A DNA stretch of 59,634 nt from Pseudomonas sp. NFACC02 (GCF_900110765.1 NZ_FOEO01000006.1:156849-216482); one strand, 5' to 3'. Numbered from the stretch's first letter, positions 44,884 to 54,709 are shown. Program-made: numbers and translations. Notes: a model not told the origin generated them from the sequence alone.

Positions 44884-46356
44884 ATGGATCACCTGTGGTT
44901 CGCTTATCCGTTGCTCAGTGCGTCGCTGTTGCTGGTCGTTGATCTGGTGCTTTGGCAATGGATCCCTTCCAGACTGCTACGGCGCAAACTGGTATGCCGT
45001 CTGGTGCTGTTCGTGCTCTTCAGCATGGCCTTGCTCGACGGTGGCCTGAGCCCGCTGTATCCGGTGCCGGTGGACTGGTCAGTGCCCCGGCATGTATTGG
45101 CCACCCTGTTGACCATTGCCTGGTGGTTGTTCGGGGCACGTGCCCTGACGGTGTTGGCGGTTGTGGTCATGGAGCCGCGCATCGGCGGCAAGGGCCATCT
45201 GCTGCAGGATGTCATGGGCGCGATCATTTTTCTGGTTGCGGCCGTGGCCGCTGCCGGCTATGTGCTGGACTTGCCGGTCAAGGGTTTGCTGGCGACGTCG
45301 GGTGCCGTGGCGATCATTCTCGGCCTCGCGGTGCAAAGCACACTGGGCGATGTGTTTTCAGGCATCGTCCTCAATGCGACCAAACCGTTTCGCGTCGATG
45401 ACTGGATTCGAGTCGACGACATCGAAGGCAAGGTCATCGAGATCGACTGGCGCTCCACGCATTTGCTGACCTCCGAAGGCAGCATGGCGGTCATTCCGAA
45501 CGCCATGGCGGCGAAAACGCGCATCGTCAATTTCAGTCGCCCCGACCATTTTCATGCCGTGACCCTGTCCATCGAATTGCCGACCCGTCTGCGCCCGAGC
45601 GTGGTGCTGGATTCGCTGGACAAAGCGCTGCTGGGCTGTCGTGAGTTATTGGCGCAGCCCAAGCCATCGGCCGTGGTGCTGAAGTCGGGCCTGCGCAGCG
45701 TCGAATACGAAGTCACCGGGTACGTGAAATCCCGGGATCGCTGTTCCGCAGTGCGCAACCAGCTCTTTGACCTGATTCACCGGCAATTGGCTTCGACCGA
45801 AACACGGATGGATCAGTCCCGGCCTGCCACGCGCCAGTCGGCGGTGCTCAATACAGTGGGGGCGTTACGCATGCTTGGCGACGACGATCGCGCCCAGCTC
45901 GAACAGCACATGCGACTCAGCGCTTATTCGGCCAAGGACGTGGTGTTGGCGGAAGGCGTGGTGCCCGATGCGCTGTACATCATCGAATCCGGTGTGGTCT
46001 CGGTCTCGATCCCGCGTCCGGACGGCTGGCTGGAAGTCGGGCGCATGGGCCCCGGCGAGTTGATCGGTGAAACCGGGTTCGTTGACAGCACGCCGACGGT
46101 GGGGCGTTTTTGCGCGTACACCGATTGCATGGTCTACCGCATCGAGAAAGCTGATCTGGAGCCCTGGCTGGGAGAGCATCCCGAGTTGCTCGGTGCGCTG
46201 GCCGGTCTGGCGAAATTCCGCGCCAACGCGCGTGCGGCAATGCTTGATAGCAAGCCGGTGGTCGTCGATCCAAGCGGCTTCCTCGGCTGGCTGCGCAAAA
46301 GCGTCACGCGTTTTCAGGTCACTCGCGGTCAGGGCCCGACCGACAGACCGAGTTAA
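44884..46356 (+). CDS. MscS-type mechanosensitive channel with cyclic-nucleotide-binding-fold tail
   Basis: A 490-residue inner-membrane protein. About four N-terminal helices precede the MscS pore and beta domain (LLATSGAVAIILGLAVQSTLGDVFSGIVLNATKPFRVDDWIRV, about residues 140-182). A cNMP-binding-fold domain follows (about 350-460). In the latter the phosphate-binding cassette reads GELIGETGFVDSTPTVGRFCA; the Arg that contacts the nucleotide phosphate in CAP seems to be absent, so ligand binding may be lost or altered. Start at 44884 with GGGAG upstream. It probably gates on membrane tension. Confidence 0.88.
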   Translation: MDHLWFAYPLLSASLLLVVDLVLWQWIPSRLLRRKLVCRLVLFVLFSMALLDGGLSPLYPVPVDWSVPRHVLATLLTIAWWLFGARALTVLAVVVMEPRIGGKGHLLQDVMGAIIFLVAAVAAAGYVLDLPVKGLLATSGAVAIILGLAVQSTLGDVFSGIVLNATKPFRVDDWIRVDDIEGKVIEIDWRSTHLLTSEGSMAVIPNAMAAKTRIVNFSRPDHFHAVTLSIELPTRLRPSVVLDSLDKALLGCRELLAQPKPSAVVLKSGLRSVEYEVTGYVKSRDRCSAVRNQLFDLIHRQLASTETRMDQSRPATRQSAVLNTVGALRMLGDDDRAQLEQHMRLSAYSAKDVVLAEGVVPDALYIIESGVVSVSIPRPDGWLEVGRMGPGELIGETGFVDSTPTVGRFCAYTDCMVYRIEKADLEPWLGEHPELLGALAGLAKFRANARAAMLDSKPVVVDPSGFLGWLRKSVTRFQVTRGQGPTDRPS

Positions 46357-46428
46357 GCCTGAGGCTGGATTCAAGAAGGGGAGTGCTCTACATTGCCGGT
46401 TCATTCGAACGTCAGCCGAGTCTTTGAA

Positions 46429-47358
46429 ATGCCTGTATCCCGCACGATCCTCAACCCCGACGTCTTGCGCGCGGGTGATGCCGTGGCTTTGGTGTCGCCT
46501 GCCGGCCCCGTCGCCGAGGCGAGGGTTCAGGCGGCGGTGCGCGAGTTGACGTCCTGGGGCTTGCGACCCCGGGTTTATCCCCATGCGCTGGACGCCGAGC
46601 ACTTCCTGGCGGGCAGCGACGCCCATCGGGCCGCGGACCTGAACGACGCCTTGGCCGATCCCGAGATCCGTGCCGTGCTGTGCAACCGTGGCGGTTATGG
46701 CGTACAGCGAATCCTCGAGCATCTGGACTACGATGCCGTGCGCCGAGATCCCAAGCTGGTTGTCGGCTTTTCTGACATCACCGCGCTGCACGCCGCGCTG
46801 TGGAACCGCACGGGTCTGGTGTCCATTCACGGCCCGGTGGCCGCGCAACTGGAGCGAGGCGGCGAGTTCGCCAGCACCGTTCGGCGTGCCTTGATGAGCA
46901 CCGAACCGATGGTGGTGCAGGCCGACCCCGCCGAGCCCACCTTTGGCGTGCGGACGTCGGGCATTGTCGAGGGCACGCTGTTGGGCGGCAACCTGAGCAT
47001 GCTCAGCACCTGTGTCGGCACGCCCTTCATGCCGGACCTGGAGGGGGCGATCCTGCTCATCGAAGATGTCGGTGAGCTGGCCTACCGCGTGGATCGTCTG
47101 CTGACCCATCTACGCAATTGCGGGATTCTGCAACGGGTGGGCGGTATTGCCATCGGCCAGTTCAGCGAGCCGGGACATGGCAACAACCCCGTTCGCCCGC
47201 CCGATGTCCTGATGGAGCGCCTCGTTGATCTGGAGGTTCCTTTGCTGGGAGGGCTGCCGATCGGTCACGGAGATCGCAACCTGGCGGTCGCACTGGGCAG
47301 CCGGGCCACGCTCGACGCCGACACGGGCATCCTGACGGTTGCACCTGCCGCGCGGTAA
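46429..47358 (+). CDS. ldcA: LD-carboxypeptidase (peptidase family S66)
   Basis: A 309-residue cytoplasmic serine peptidase that removes the terminal D-Ala from murein tetrapeptides in cell-wall recycling. Family motifs are GDAVALVSPAGP, CNRGGYGVQRIL, VVGFSDIT (the catalytic Ser), and IGHGDRNLAVALG (the His). The start is uncertain: ATG 46429 lacks a good site, and a TTG at 46393 has AAGGGGAG ten bases upstream. It follows the MscS-like gene by 72 bp. Confidence 0.88.
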   Translation: MPVSRTILNPDVLRAGDAVALVSPAGPVAEARVQAAVRELTSWGLRPRVYPHALDAEHFLAGSDAHRAADLNDALADPEIRAVLCNRGGYGVQRILEHLDYDAVRRDPKLVVGFSDITALHAALWNRTGLVSIHGPVAAQLERGGEFASTVRRALMSTEPMVVQADPAEPTFGVRTSGIVEGTLLGGNLSMLSTCVGTPFMPDLEGAILLIEDVGELAYRVDRLLTHLRNCGILQRVGGIAIGQFSEPGHGNNPVRPPDVLMERLVDLEVPLLGGLPIGHGDRNLAVALGSRATLDADTGILTVAPAAR

Positions 47359-47667
47359 GGGGCGATGAGCGTGCGCGTTAACTGCGCACGCGGTATCACT
47401 CACCCTCGATTTGCGCGCTGTCATTGCGCGTGACCTTCCGTCGCGTGGTCTCGCTAAATGAGGCGTGAAGAGCGTCTCCCCCTGTTGATAATGCTGGATA
47501 CGCCGATAACCATTCTGGAAGCGACGTTGGCGTAGCTATTTGCCATTATTCCGACGCCAAAGACTTGTTTTGCGCCTGACCTGTTGCGAATCTGCACGAA
47601 AATTGAATGGCTGTGATCACATGGCCTCGTTGTGTGTGCCTTTTAGCGGTGATTGGGGACTGATCGT
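47359..47667. promoter_or_regulatory. Gap before the HBM chemoreceptor, with a terminator-like hairpin and FliA-like -10
   Basis: CGTGCGC-N7-GCGCACG (47370-47390) follows ldcA and is a probable end hairpin without a T-run. GCCGATAA at 47502-47509 matches the flagellar sigma-28 (FliA) -10 exactly, but no good -35 lies 12-15 bp upstream. It is a candidate chemotaxis promoter only. Confidence 0.4.
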
Positions 47668-49638
47668 ATGATTTCGGCCGTGCAAACGCGTTTTGCCAAT
47701 CTCGGAATGGCGAAGAAACTCGCAATCGGATTCGTGCTGGTGCTCTTGTTGACTGCGTTGGTCGCCGCCATCGGGGTCTGGTCGCTGCGATCGATCAGCG
47801 TGCATTTCGACAGCCTCAAGGAAATGACCGCGCTCAATACCGGCCTCAACCGGGTGCGATTGCTGGAGCAGGAATTCGCGCTGCACAGCGATCCGAAGGT
47901 GGTCGACGAGTTGCACGCGGGGCTTGACGGGTTGAACGCCCAGGCGGAGGCGCTAAAGTCCCGCTCGGCGGTGAATCAGCAAGTCATGACCGAAGTTCAG
48001 CAGGCGCTCGCCGCCTACCGCAAATCGTTCGACGAATTCGTCAGCATCAGTCAGAGCAAGGATCTGGCACTGGAGATGGCCAGTTGGTCAGTGTCCAGCG
48101 TTGCCAACAACCTCGACGTGTTGCAGGCGGGCCTTGCCGACGACGGCGCCTATACCCTCAAGGATTCCCAGGGCCAGCAAGGTTCGGAGTTCATCGAGCA
48201 ATCGGCGCAGGTCAGTCAGATCTCCAAGTTGATGATGCAGGCCATGGACGAGGCCCGCGTGCGCCTGGACAAGAGCCGCAAGACCGGTTCAGGCGAAGAA
48301 GCCAATACCGGCACCATCGAACAGGCGGTGCAGGCGAAGGAGTCTGCCGAGCAACTCAAGGGTGTGATCAAGGACCCGGGCTACCTGACCGTATTGACTG
48401 AGGTCAGTGGGCACATCACCAACTTTGGCGACAAGCTCAACGAGTACACCGGCTTGCTTGCCGATGAGGCCAAGGTATCGCAGCAACTGGCCGCCAACGC
48501 CAAGACCGTCGTCCAGCAAGTGAATCAGGCGTATGCCGCCGAAGATCAGTCAATGATGAACGAGCTGCAAGCCAACTCGATGAAGATCATTGGTTCCTCG
48601 GTTCTGGCATTGATCGTTGGCCTGATTGCGTCGTTTGTCATCACCCGGATCATTGTCGCGCCATTGCGCAGCGTCATTGCCATCGCCCAGCGCATCGCGG
48701 CCGGCGACCTGAGCGGCACTGTGCAGGTGACGCGCAAGGATGAGATCGGTCAGTTGATGCAGGCCATGCAGCAAATGGGCGCAGGTTTGAGCGGGATCGT
48801 CAGCGGTCTGCAAGCGGGTATCGAACAACTGGCGAACTCGGCGCATTCCTTGTCCGCCGTCACCGAGCAGACCAATCTGGAAGTCAGCACCCAGAAAGAA
48901 GAAACCGAACAAGTGGCGACGGCCATGAACCAGATGACGGCCACCGTGCATGACGTGGCGCGCAACGCCGAGGAAGCGGCCATGGCCGCGCAGACGGCCG
49001 ATGCCAAGGTCGACAGTGGACAGGCCGTGGTGCGTCAGAGCATGCAGCGTATCGAGCAACTCGCCACATCAGCCAGTTCGGCCAGTCACAGCATCGAAAA
49101 CCTCAGCGCCGAAATCCAGAACATCGGCGCGGTGCTGGGGGTGATCAAAAGCGTTGCCGAGCAAACCAACCTGCTGGCCCTCAACGCCGCCATCGAAGCC
49201 GCGCGGGCTGGCGAGCAGGGCAGGGGCTTTGCGGTGGTGGCGGACGAAGTGCGGGCCCTGGCCAAGCGTACCCAACAATCGACTGAAGAAATCGAGCGGC
49301 TGGTGACGAGTCTGCAAAGTGGCGCGCAGGCGTCGGTGGCACAGATTCAAAGCAGCGGTGAGTTGGTGAAGCTGGCGGTCAGCGATGCCCTGCAAACGGA
49401 AAGCGCGCTGGGCAGCATCGCGGCGGCGGTGTCGTTGATTCAGCAAATGAACCAGCAGATTGCTGCGGCGGCCGAAGAACAGAGCTCTGTGGCCGAGGAG
49501 ATCAACCGCAGCGTCACCAGCATCCGCGCCAGCGCCGATCAGTCTGCCCTGGCGATGCAGGGCAACGCTGCGTCCAGCATAGAACTGGCGTCACTGGGCA
49601 TGGAATTGAAAGGGATGGTGGGGCATTTCAGGTTGTGA
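47668..49638 (+). CDS. Methyl-accepting chemotaxis protein with large (HBM-type) sensor
   Basis: A 656-residue chemoreceptor. Membrane helices lie at about 20-42 and 308-330, so the periplasmic sensor is about 265 residues, all-helical and the size of the helical bimodular (HBM) domain of P. putida McpS, which binds TCA intermediates. HAMP follows (about 331-385), then the signalling hairpin [20 protein letters not shown]. The start at 47668 follows GGGGA. The HBM call rests on size and helix content; ligand is unknown. Confidence 0.88.
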   Translation: MISAVQTRFANLGMAKKLAIGFVLVLLLTALVAAIGVWSLRSISVHFDSLKEMTALNTGLNRVRLLEQEFALHSDPKVVDELHAGLDGLNAQAEALKSRSAVNQQVMTEVQQALAAYRKSFDEFVSISQSKDLALEMASWSVSSVANNLDVLQAGLADDGAYTLKDSQGQQGSEFIEQSAQVSQISKLMMQAMDEARVRLDKSRKTGSGEEANTGTIEQAVQAKESAEQLKGVIKDPGYLTVLTEVSGHITNFGDKLNEYTGLLADEAKVSQQLAANAKTVVQQVNQAYAAEDQSMMNELQANSMKIIGSSVLALIVGLIASFVITRIIVAPLRSVIAIAQRIAAGDLSGTVQVTRKDEIGQLMQAMQQMGAGLSGIVSGLQAGIEQLANSAHSLSAVTEQTNLEVSTQKEETEQVATAMNQMTATVHDVARNAEEAAMAAQTADAKVDSGQAVVRQSMQRIEQLATSASSASHSIENLSAEIQNIGAVLGVIKSVAEQTNLLALNAAIEAARAGEQGRGFAVVADEVRALAKRTQQSTEEIERLVTSLQSGAQASVAQIQSSGELVKLAVSDALQTESALGSIAAAVSLIQQMNQQIAAAAEEQSSVAEEINRSVTSIRASADQSALAMQGNAASSIELASLGMELKGMVGHFRL

Positions 49639-49679
49639 GTCTGGGTGCATCACTGGCCAGCCGTACGCGGATGACCACT

Positions 49680-49766
49680 GTGGGGGCGAATTCATTTGCG
49701 ATGCGTTTTACGTGCGACGAATTTCGGTTGTCTGTGCCGACGTCTCGCGAATGAATTCGCTCCCAC
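49680..49766. repeat. REP pair (GTGGGAGCGAATTCATTCGCGA type)
   Basis: GTGGGGGCGAATTCATTTGC (49680-49699, plus GA) and TCGCGAATGAATTCGCTCCC (49745-49764, plus AC) are inverted copies of the common Pseudomonas REP. They sit between the convergent chemoreceptor and benE genes. Confidence 0.9.
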
Positions 49767-49788
49767 GGGTTGCCTGTTCAGCCTGGCG

Positions 49789-50979
49789 TTAGTGTTTGCG
49801 ATAGTTAAGAATCAATAGCGTCAACACCCCCGCGACAATCCCCCAGAATGCCGATCCGATGGAAAACAGCGTCAACCCCGACGCCGTGACCATGAAGGTG
49901 ATCAACGCAGCCTCACGCTCTTTGGGTTCATTCATCGCCACGGTCAGCCCGTTGATGATCGAGCCGAACAACGCCAACGCTGCAATCGACAGCACCAGCT
50001 CTTTGGGGAACGCCGCGAACAACGCGGCCAGCGTCGCGCCGAACACACCGGCGATGGCGTAGAACACCCCGCACCAGATCGCCGCGGTGTAGCGTTTGTT
50101 GCGGTCCTCATGGGCGTGCGGGCCGGTGCAGATCGCTGCGCTTATCGCGGCGAGGGTGATGCCATGGCCACCAAACGGTGCAGTCAACAACGAAATCACG
50201 CCGGTGGCGGTGATCAGCGGAGAGGCGGAGACGTGATAGTCGTCGGCGCGCAACACGGCAATGCCCGGCATGTTTTGCGAGGTCATGGCCACGACGAACA
50301 GCGGAATCCCGATGCTGATGGTGGCGCCCAACGAAAATGTGGGCGTGGTCCACACCGGTACGGCGACTTCCAGGGCAAACCCGCTGAAATTCAACAAGCC
50401 GAGCATCGCTGACAGCGCCACGCCCACCAGTAATGTGGCGAGCACCGCGTAACGCGGTGAGAAGCGTTTGACGACCAGGTACGTGAAGAACATGCCCAGT
50501 ACCAAGCCGGTGCGGTGTTGCGCGGCGACGAAGATTTCGCTACCGATCTTGAACAGAATGCCTGCCAGCAGGGCGGCCGCCAGTGAGGTGGGCAGGCGTT
50601 TGACCAGTTTCTCGAAGCTGCCGGTGATGCCGCAGAGGAAAACCAGTATCGCGCTGGTGATGAAGGCGCCGATGGCTTCGGGGTAGCCGACATGCCCCAG
50701 GCTGGTGATCAACAGTGCCGCCCCCGGTGTCGACCAGGCGACGGTGATCGGTGAGCGGTAACGCAGTGACAGGCCGATGCTGCAGATGGCCATGCCCATG
50801 AACAGCGCCCAGATCCAGGAGGATATCTGCGCGGAGGTCAAGCCGGCGGCCTGGCCTGCCTGGAATATCAGCACAAGCGAGCTGGTGACGCCGGTCATCA
50901 TGGCGATGAAGCCTGCGACGATAGCGGACGGCGAGCTGTCGGCGAGGGGGCGCAGTGGGGTGGTGGGCGCGTCGGTCAT
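49789..50979 (-). CDS. benE: BenE-family benzoate/H+ symporter
   Basis: A 396-residue membrane protein with about twelve helices and the BenE signature in the middle region (ISIGIPLFVVAMTSQNMPGIAVLRADDYHV, and LLTAPFGGHGITLAAISAAICTGPHAHED). Members import benzoate or related aromatic acids. No benABCD genes are nearby, so the substrate may differ. The start at 50979 has AGGAAAG; the frame extends further without a site. Confidence 0.9.
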   Translation of the reverse strand: MTDAPTTPLRPLADSSPSAIVAGFIAMMTGVTSSLVLIFQAGQAAGLTSAQISSWIWALFMGMAICSIGLSLRYRSPITVAWSTPGAALLITSLGHVGYPEAIGAFITSAILVFLCGITGSFEKLVKRLPTSLAAALLAGILFKIGSEIFVAAQHRTGLVLGMFFTYLVVKRFSPRYAVLATLLVGVALSAMLGLLNFSGFALEVAVPVWTTPTFSLGATISIGIPLFVVAMTSQNMPGIAVLRADDYHVSASPLITATGVISLLTAPFGGHGITLAAISAAICTGPHAHEDRNKRYTAAIWCGVFYAIAGVFGATLAALFAAFPKELVLSIAALALFGSIINGLTVAMNEPKEREAALITFMVTASGLTLFSIGSAFWGIVAGVLTLLILNYRKH

Positions 50980-51164
50980 GCGGTCTTTCCTGGGGCGGCA
51001 GGTTGAACAGGTGTGCAAGCGTATACGCAGTTGTGGCGGTTCGTTGCGATACAGCGGTGTGCGCGATAATCGGCACAGTTGGGAGCTCTGGAGATTGAAG
51101 GTCACGTCCGTTTAGGAGAAGAGCTTTCTTGAGTGATGGCAATCGGGTTTTGGCAGACATCGGG

Positions 51165-51480
51165 CGGTGGTGGTGGCGCTGATATCCTTGGTTCTGGCTG
51201 ACGGCAGAAGCGTTTCGCCTCCGGCGAGTTACTTGAAAAGACACCAAGTAACCAAGTGTCTGGCTCCTGGCTTGGCTCCTCCTTCTTCGGAGTACCCTCT
51301 CTCCGGCGACGCTCCGTGGGCCCGCCGCCATCGGCCATCCATGGCCGGGGGCGGCTCTCGCGGCATCCATGCCGCTCGGCCCACTGCGCGCCACCTGCGT
51401 TCAGCCTGCGCCCACGTCGCGTTTTGCGGTGCCTGGACTGGCGCGGTGAAAGATCAAGATCAAAAGCGGTGGGTGGTGGG
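51165..51480. repeat. Pseudomonas extragenic repeat block
   Basis: The tract contains GCCTCCGGCGAGTTACTTG and GTTACTTG-N9-CAAGTAAC (51228-51252), then CTCTCCGGCGACGCTCCGTG, all of which I recognise as a recurring non-coding sequence in Pseudomonas genomes. Its function is not known. Open frames of 110-150 codons cross it but look spurious (repeat-derived). Confidence 0.6.
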
Positions 51481-51486
51481 TGGTTT

Positions 51487-51590
51487 GATCGTACCCACGC
51501 TCCGCGTGGGGATGCCGGGCAGGACGCTCTGCGTCCGAGGGTGGCGCGGAGCGCCGATAAAAGCGTTACCGCGCGGAGCGTGGATATGGT
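51487..51590. repeat. Second copy of the GATCGTxCCCACGCTC-type inverted repeat
   Basis: GATCGTACCCACGCTCCGCG begins at 51488, and GCGCGGAGCGTGGATATGG lies near 51576-51594. It shares the core of the element at 38853-38964 and is more degenerate. It sits in the benE-marR gap. Confidence 0.7.
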
Positions 51591-51628
51591 CTGGTGAGCA
51601 AAATCCGCATGCTGCTTTGCTTTGACGC

Positions 51629-52072
51629 TTAGCTGCGATTGAGGGTATTGCCCAGTGCCTGGTTCACGGCCAGCCAGCCATCCACGGCTTCGCGTCCGGC
51701 GTCGGCGAATACCCGTTGCAGCAGTTTTACCTGTTCGCGGCGCAGTGATTCTTCGAACTTCGCGCCTTCGACGGTGAGCTCCAGCAGGCGTTTTCGTTTG
51801 TCGTCTTCGGGCGCGACGCTCAGGACCAGTTCCATCTCGATCAACTGCCGCAACGGGGTGTTCAGCGCTTGCTTGCTCACGCCGAGTACGGTGAGCAGTT
51901 CCTTCACGCTTAGCCCCGGATAGCGGGCGATGAAGAACACGATGCGTTGGTGAACCCGGCTCAGGCCACGACGATCGAGCATTTCGTCGGCTTTGGCGGT
52001 GAACGCCTGATAGCCGAAGAAAAACGCTTCCATGGCGATTTGTTGGGTCGATGCCTTTTTAAGGTCAAGCAT
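51629..52072 (-). CDS. MarR-family transcriptional regulator
   Basis: A 147-residue winged-helix regulator: LDRRGLSRVHQRIVFFIARYPGLSVKELLTVLGVSKQALNTPLRQL forms the helix-turn-helix and DDKRKRLLELT the wing. It is divergent from the aminotransferase gene by 81 bp, a likely target. Effector unknown. Confidence 0.88.
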   Translation of the reverse strand: MLDLKKASTQQIAMEAFFFGYQAFTAKADEMLDRRGLSRVHQRIVFFIARYPGLSVKELLTVLGVSKQALNTPLRQLIEMELVLSVAPEDDKRKRLLELTVEGAKFEESLRREQVKLLQRVFADAGREAVDGWLAVNQALGNTLNRS

Positions 52073-52153
52073 ATTGACGTATCCGGGTCTGTCGTCGTAG
52101 TTTGAGTCAAGCAGTTTGACCTATTTTCATTTATTTCCGCCAGCGGTGATCTC

Positions 52154-53320
52154 ATGGCATTTTCCGAACGCGTCACCCGTTTGAAGAGTTCTCTGATTCG
52201 CGAAATCCTGGCCGCGGCTCAGCGTCCGGACATGATGTCGTTCGCCGGTGGTCTGCCGGCCGAATCAATGTTGCCGCAAAGCCAATGGGCCGACATGCCG
52301 CGCAGTATGGGGCAGTACGGCATGAGTGAGGGCGAGCCGCAGTTGCGCGAAGCGCTCGCGGCCCAGGCGCGGTCACTGGGCATTGCGTGCGAGGCCAGTC
52401 AGGTGATGATTGTCAGCGGGTCGCAGCAAACGCTGGACCTGGCCGCGAAGTTGTACATCGACAAAGGTACCGAGATCCTGCTGGAAGCCCCGACCTACCT
52501 CGCGGCACTGCAGATTTTCCAGCTGTTCGGTGCCGACTGCCTGACGGTTCCACTGCTGGCCGAAGGACCGGATCTGGACGTGCTGCGTCAGCGTCTGCAA
52601 CACCACGCGCCGTCGTTCGCCTATTTGATTCCGACCTTCCAGAACCCTTCGGCGGTGCGTTACAGCGAAGAGGCAAGGGACGCCGTGGCGGCGCTGCTGG
52701 ACGAATATGGCGTGACCCTCATCGAAGACGAGCCTTATCGCGACTTGACGTTTGATGGTGGCAGCGCCCGGCCGATCGTCAGCCGCCTGAAGAGCGCCAG
52801 CTGGATTTACACCGGCACGGTGTCGAAAACCCTGATGCCGGGGTTGCGTGTCGGTTATTTGATCGCGACGCCTGATCTGTTTCCGCACCTGCTGAAACTC
52901 AAGCAGTCCGCTGACCTGCACACCAACCGTGTGGGCCAGTGGCAAGCCCTGCAGTGGATCGGCAGCGATCACTATCAGCAGCACCTGCTGGCGCTGCGTG
53001 GTTTTTACCGTACCCGTCGAGACCAGTTCGAAGCGGCGCTGCAACGGCATTTCAGCGATCTGGCGCAATGGAACAGTCCGCAAGGCGGCTTGTTTTTCTG
53101 GCTGACGCTCAAGGAAAAAATCGATACCCGCACGCTGCTGGATGCGGCGTTGGCGCAGAACGTGGCGTTCATGCCGGGTGAGCCGTTTTTCACCGAGCCG
53201 GATGCCAATCCCGGTTACTTGCGCCTGAACTTCAGCCACATCGATCCCGCACGCCTGGACGAAGGGTTGAAGCGACTCGCGGCTGTCATCAGACACGCAC
53301 AGGCTGCCCTTGCAGCCTGA
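52154..53320 (+). CDS. PLP-dependent aminotransferase (class I/II, 2-aminoadipate-type)
   Basis: A 388-residue fold-type I aminotransferase. The PLP-binding Lys is in TGTVSKTLMPGLRVGYL, SGSQQTLDLAAKLYIDKG forms the phosphate-binding start, and LIEDEPYRDLTF carries the ring-stacking/Asp site. The layout is that of the MocR-like transaminases without the helix-turn-helix (2-aminoadipate/aromatic group). Substrate not assigned. It begins 81 bp from the divergent marR gene and precedes a GST gene. Confidence 0.9.
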   Translation: MAFSERVTRLKSSLIREILAAAQRPDMMSFAGGLPAESMLPQSQWADMPRSMGQYGMSEGEPQLREALAAQARSLGIACEASQVMIVSGSQQTLDLAAKLYIDKGTEILLEAPTYLAALQIFQLFGADCLTVPLLAEGPDLDVLRQRLQHHAPSFAYLIPTFQNPSAVRYSEEARDAVAALLDEYGVTLIEDEPYRDLTFDGGSARPIVSRLKSASWIYTGTVSKTLMPGLRVGYLIATPDLFPHLLKLKQSADLHTNRVGQWQALQWIGSDHYQQHLLALRGFYRTRRDQFEAALQRHFSDLAQWNSPQGGLFFWLTLKEKIDTRTLLDAALAQNVAFMPGEPFFTEPDANPGYLRLNFSHIDPARLDEGLKRLAAVIRHAQAALAA

Positions 53321-53368
53321 TACATTACGCACACGCACCACGAGGCAGGATTGAGGGGAGAGCAGCAG

Positions 53369-53971
53369 ATGTACAAGGTTTACGGCGATTACAACTCGGG
53401 CAACTGCTACAAGATCAAACTGATGCTCAGCCTCCTTGGCGCTGAGTACGAATGGGTGCCGGTGGACATCCTCAATGGAGAGACGCAAACCGAGGCCTTT
53501 CTGCAGAAGAACCCTAACGGCAAGATTCCCGTGCTGGAGCTTGAGGACGGTACCTGCCTGTGGGAGTCCAACGCGATTCTCAACTTCCTTGCCGAAGGCA
53601 CGCCGTATTTACTGACCGAGCCTCGCCTGCGCACGCAAATGCTGCAATGGCAGTTTTTTGAACAGTACAGCCATGAACCGACCATCGCCGTGGCGCGCTT
53701 CATTCAGTTCTACCTGGGAATGCCCGAAGAGCGGATGGAAGAATACCGCTCGCTGCACAAGCGCGGCTACCGGGCGTTGAAGGTCATGGAGCAGCAACTG
53801 CAGCGCACGCCGTTCCTGGTGGGCGAGCATTTTTCCATCGCGGACATCGCGCTGTATGCCTACACCCATGTCGCCCATCAAGGCGGGTTCGACCTGGCTC
53901 AGTTCCCGGCCATCGAAAACTGGCTCGAGCGGATCAAGCAACAGCCGGGTTACGTCGGCATGCTGGATTGA
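53369..53971 (+). CDS. Glutathione S-transferase family protein
   Basis: A 200-residue GST. The thioredoxin-fold N-terminus (MYKVYGDYNSGNCYKIKLML, NPNGKIPVLELEDGTCLWESNAIL) carries the usual cis-Pro and Glu-Ser glutathione site, and the all-helical domain (about 85-200) ends HFSIADIALYAYTHVAHQGGF. Start at 53369 with GGGAG upstream. Role is unspecified. A clear terminator follows. Confidence 0.9.
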   Translation: MYKVYGDYNSGNCYKIKLMLSLLGAEYEWVPVDILNGETQTEAFLQKNPNGKIPVLELEDGTCLWESNAILNFLAEGTPYLLTEPRLRTQMLQWQFFEQYSHEPTIAVARFIQFYLGMPEERMEEYRSLHKRGYRALKVMEQQLQRTPFLVGEHFSIADIALYAYTHVAHQGGFDLAQFPAIENWLERIKQQPGYVGMLD

Positions 53972-53996
53972 CACCGAGCGCTGATCCGTCAGAGAT

Positions 53997-54033
53997 AAAA
54001 AAACCGGTCCTGGCAACAGCGACCGGTTTTTTT
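53997..54033. terminator. Bidirectional-looking intrinsic terminator after the GST gene
   Basis: AAAAAACCGGTC pairs with GACCGGTTTTTTT across a 9-11-base loop. The A-run/T-run symmetry allows termination in both directions. Confidence 0.85.
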
Positions 54034-54133
54034 ATGTCTGAATGTTGTGTGCAACACACATGCGCTCGTGGTGATTTACGCTGCGCCCCCGTCTGGCTCA
54101 GGCCAGGCGATCAACTGGAGAAGGGAATATTTG

Positions 54134-54520
54134 ATGCGATTCATGATGATAGCGGTGGGTATGTTCATGGCGCTGGGCATTGGCTGTTCGGCCCAAGCCG
54201 AGGATTGCGACGCGACGCAGGCGTCTATGAACCAGTGCGCGAGCAAGGAATACGCGGCGCTGGATGCCGATCTCAACAAGCAGTACAAGGCGCAGATGGC
54301 CTATCTGACCAACCCGGCGCACAAGAAAGCGCTGCAGGATGCGCAGAAGAAATGGATCGCCTTTCGTGATGCCGATTGCCAGTATCAGGTCGGTAAACGA
54401 GAGGAGGGCGGCAGCCTTTGGCCATTGGCGCAGGCGCAATGCCTGTCAGCGCAGACCAAGGTGCGGGTCGAGCAATTGAAGGCTTACGTGGCGTGTCGGC
54501 AGGAAGGCTGCCCGAAGTGA
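54134..54520 (+). CDS. LprI-like secreted protein (DUF1311)
   Basis: A 128-residue precursor with a signal peptide (cleaved near AQA-ED, residue 21). The mature part has the DUF1311/LprI pattern DCDATQASMNQCASKEYAALDADLNKQY, LQDAQKKWIAFRDADCQYQ, and two C-terminal Cys pairs. Some family members inhibit lysozyme. Start at 54134 with AAGGGAAT upstream. Probably periplasmic. Confidence 0.85.
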   Translation: MRFMMIAVGMFMALGIGCSAQAEDCDATQASMNQCASKEYAALDADLNKQYKAQMAYLTNPAHKKALQDAQKKWIAFRDADCQYQVGKREEGGSLWPLAQAQCLSAQTKVRVEQLKAYVACRQEGCPK

Positions 54521-54576
54521 TGGCTCTGCACAGCTTGATCGGGTAAATCAGCGAATGCCTCGGCGGTACAGGACTT

Positions 54577-54667
54577 GTGGAAGTGAGCTTGCTCGCGAAT
54601 GCCGAGTTTCGGTCACTGAAGATTAGGCGGATGGACCGACTTCTTCATGAGCCAGTTCACTCCCACA
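54577..54667. repeat. Degenerate REP pair
   Basis: GTGGAAGTGAGCTTGCTCGC (54577-54596) and, inverted, CATGAGCCAGTTCACTCCCA (54646-54665) are partial REP copies, imperfectly paired. They lie between the LprI-like gene and the convergent glutaredoxin gene. Confidence 0.6.
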
Positions 54668-54709
54668 GGTACAGCGTCGAGTCAAGAAAGCCATTAACGC
54701 CTGGAGGAG

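Noticed and set aside
45865..47109. 414-codon minus-strand frame opposite the MscS-like and ldcA genes
   Set aside because: Antisense to two genes with intact motifs; no domain seen.
51167..51625. 152-codon plus-strand frame between benE and marR
   Set aside because: Lies wholly in extragenic repeat sequence and has repeat-derived low-complexity composition.
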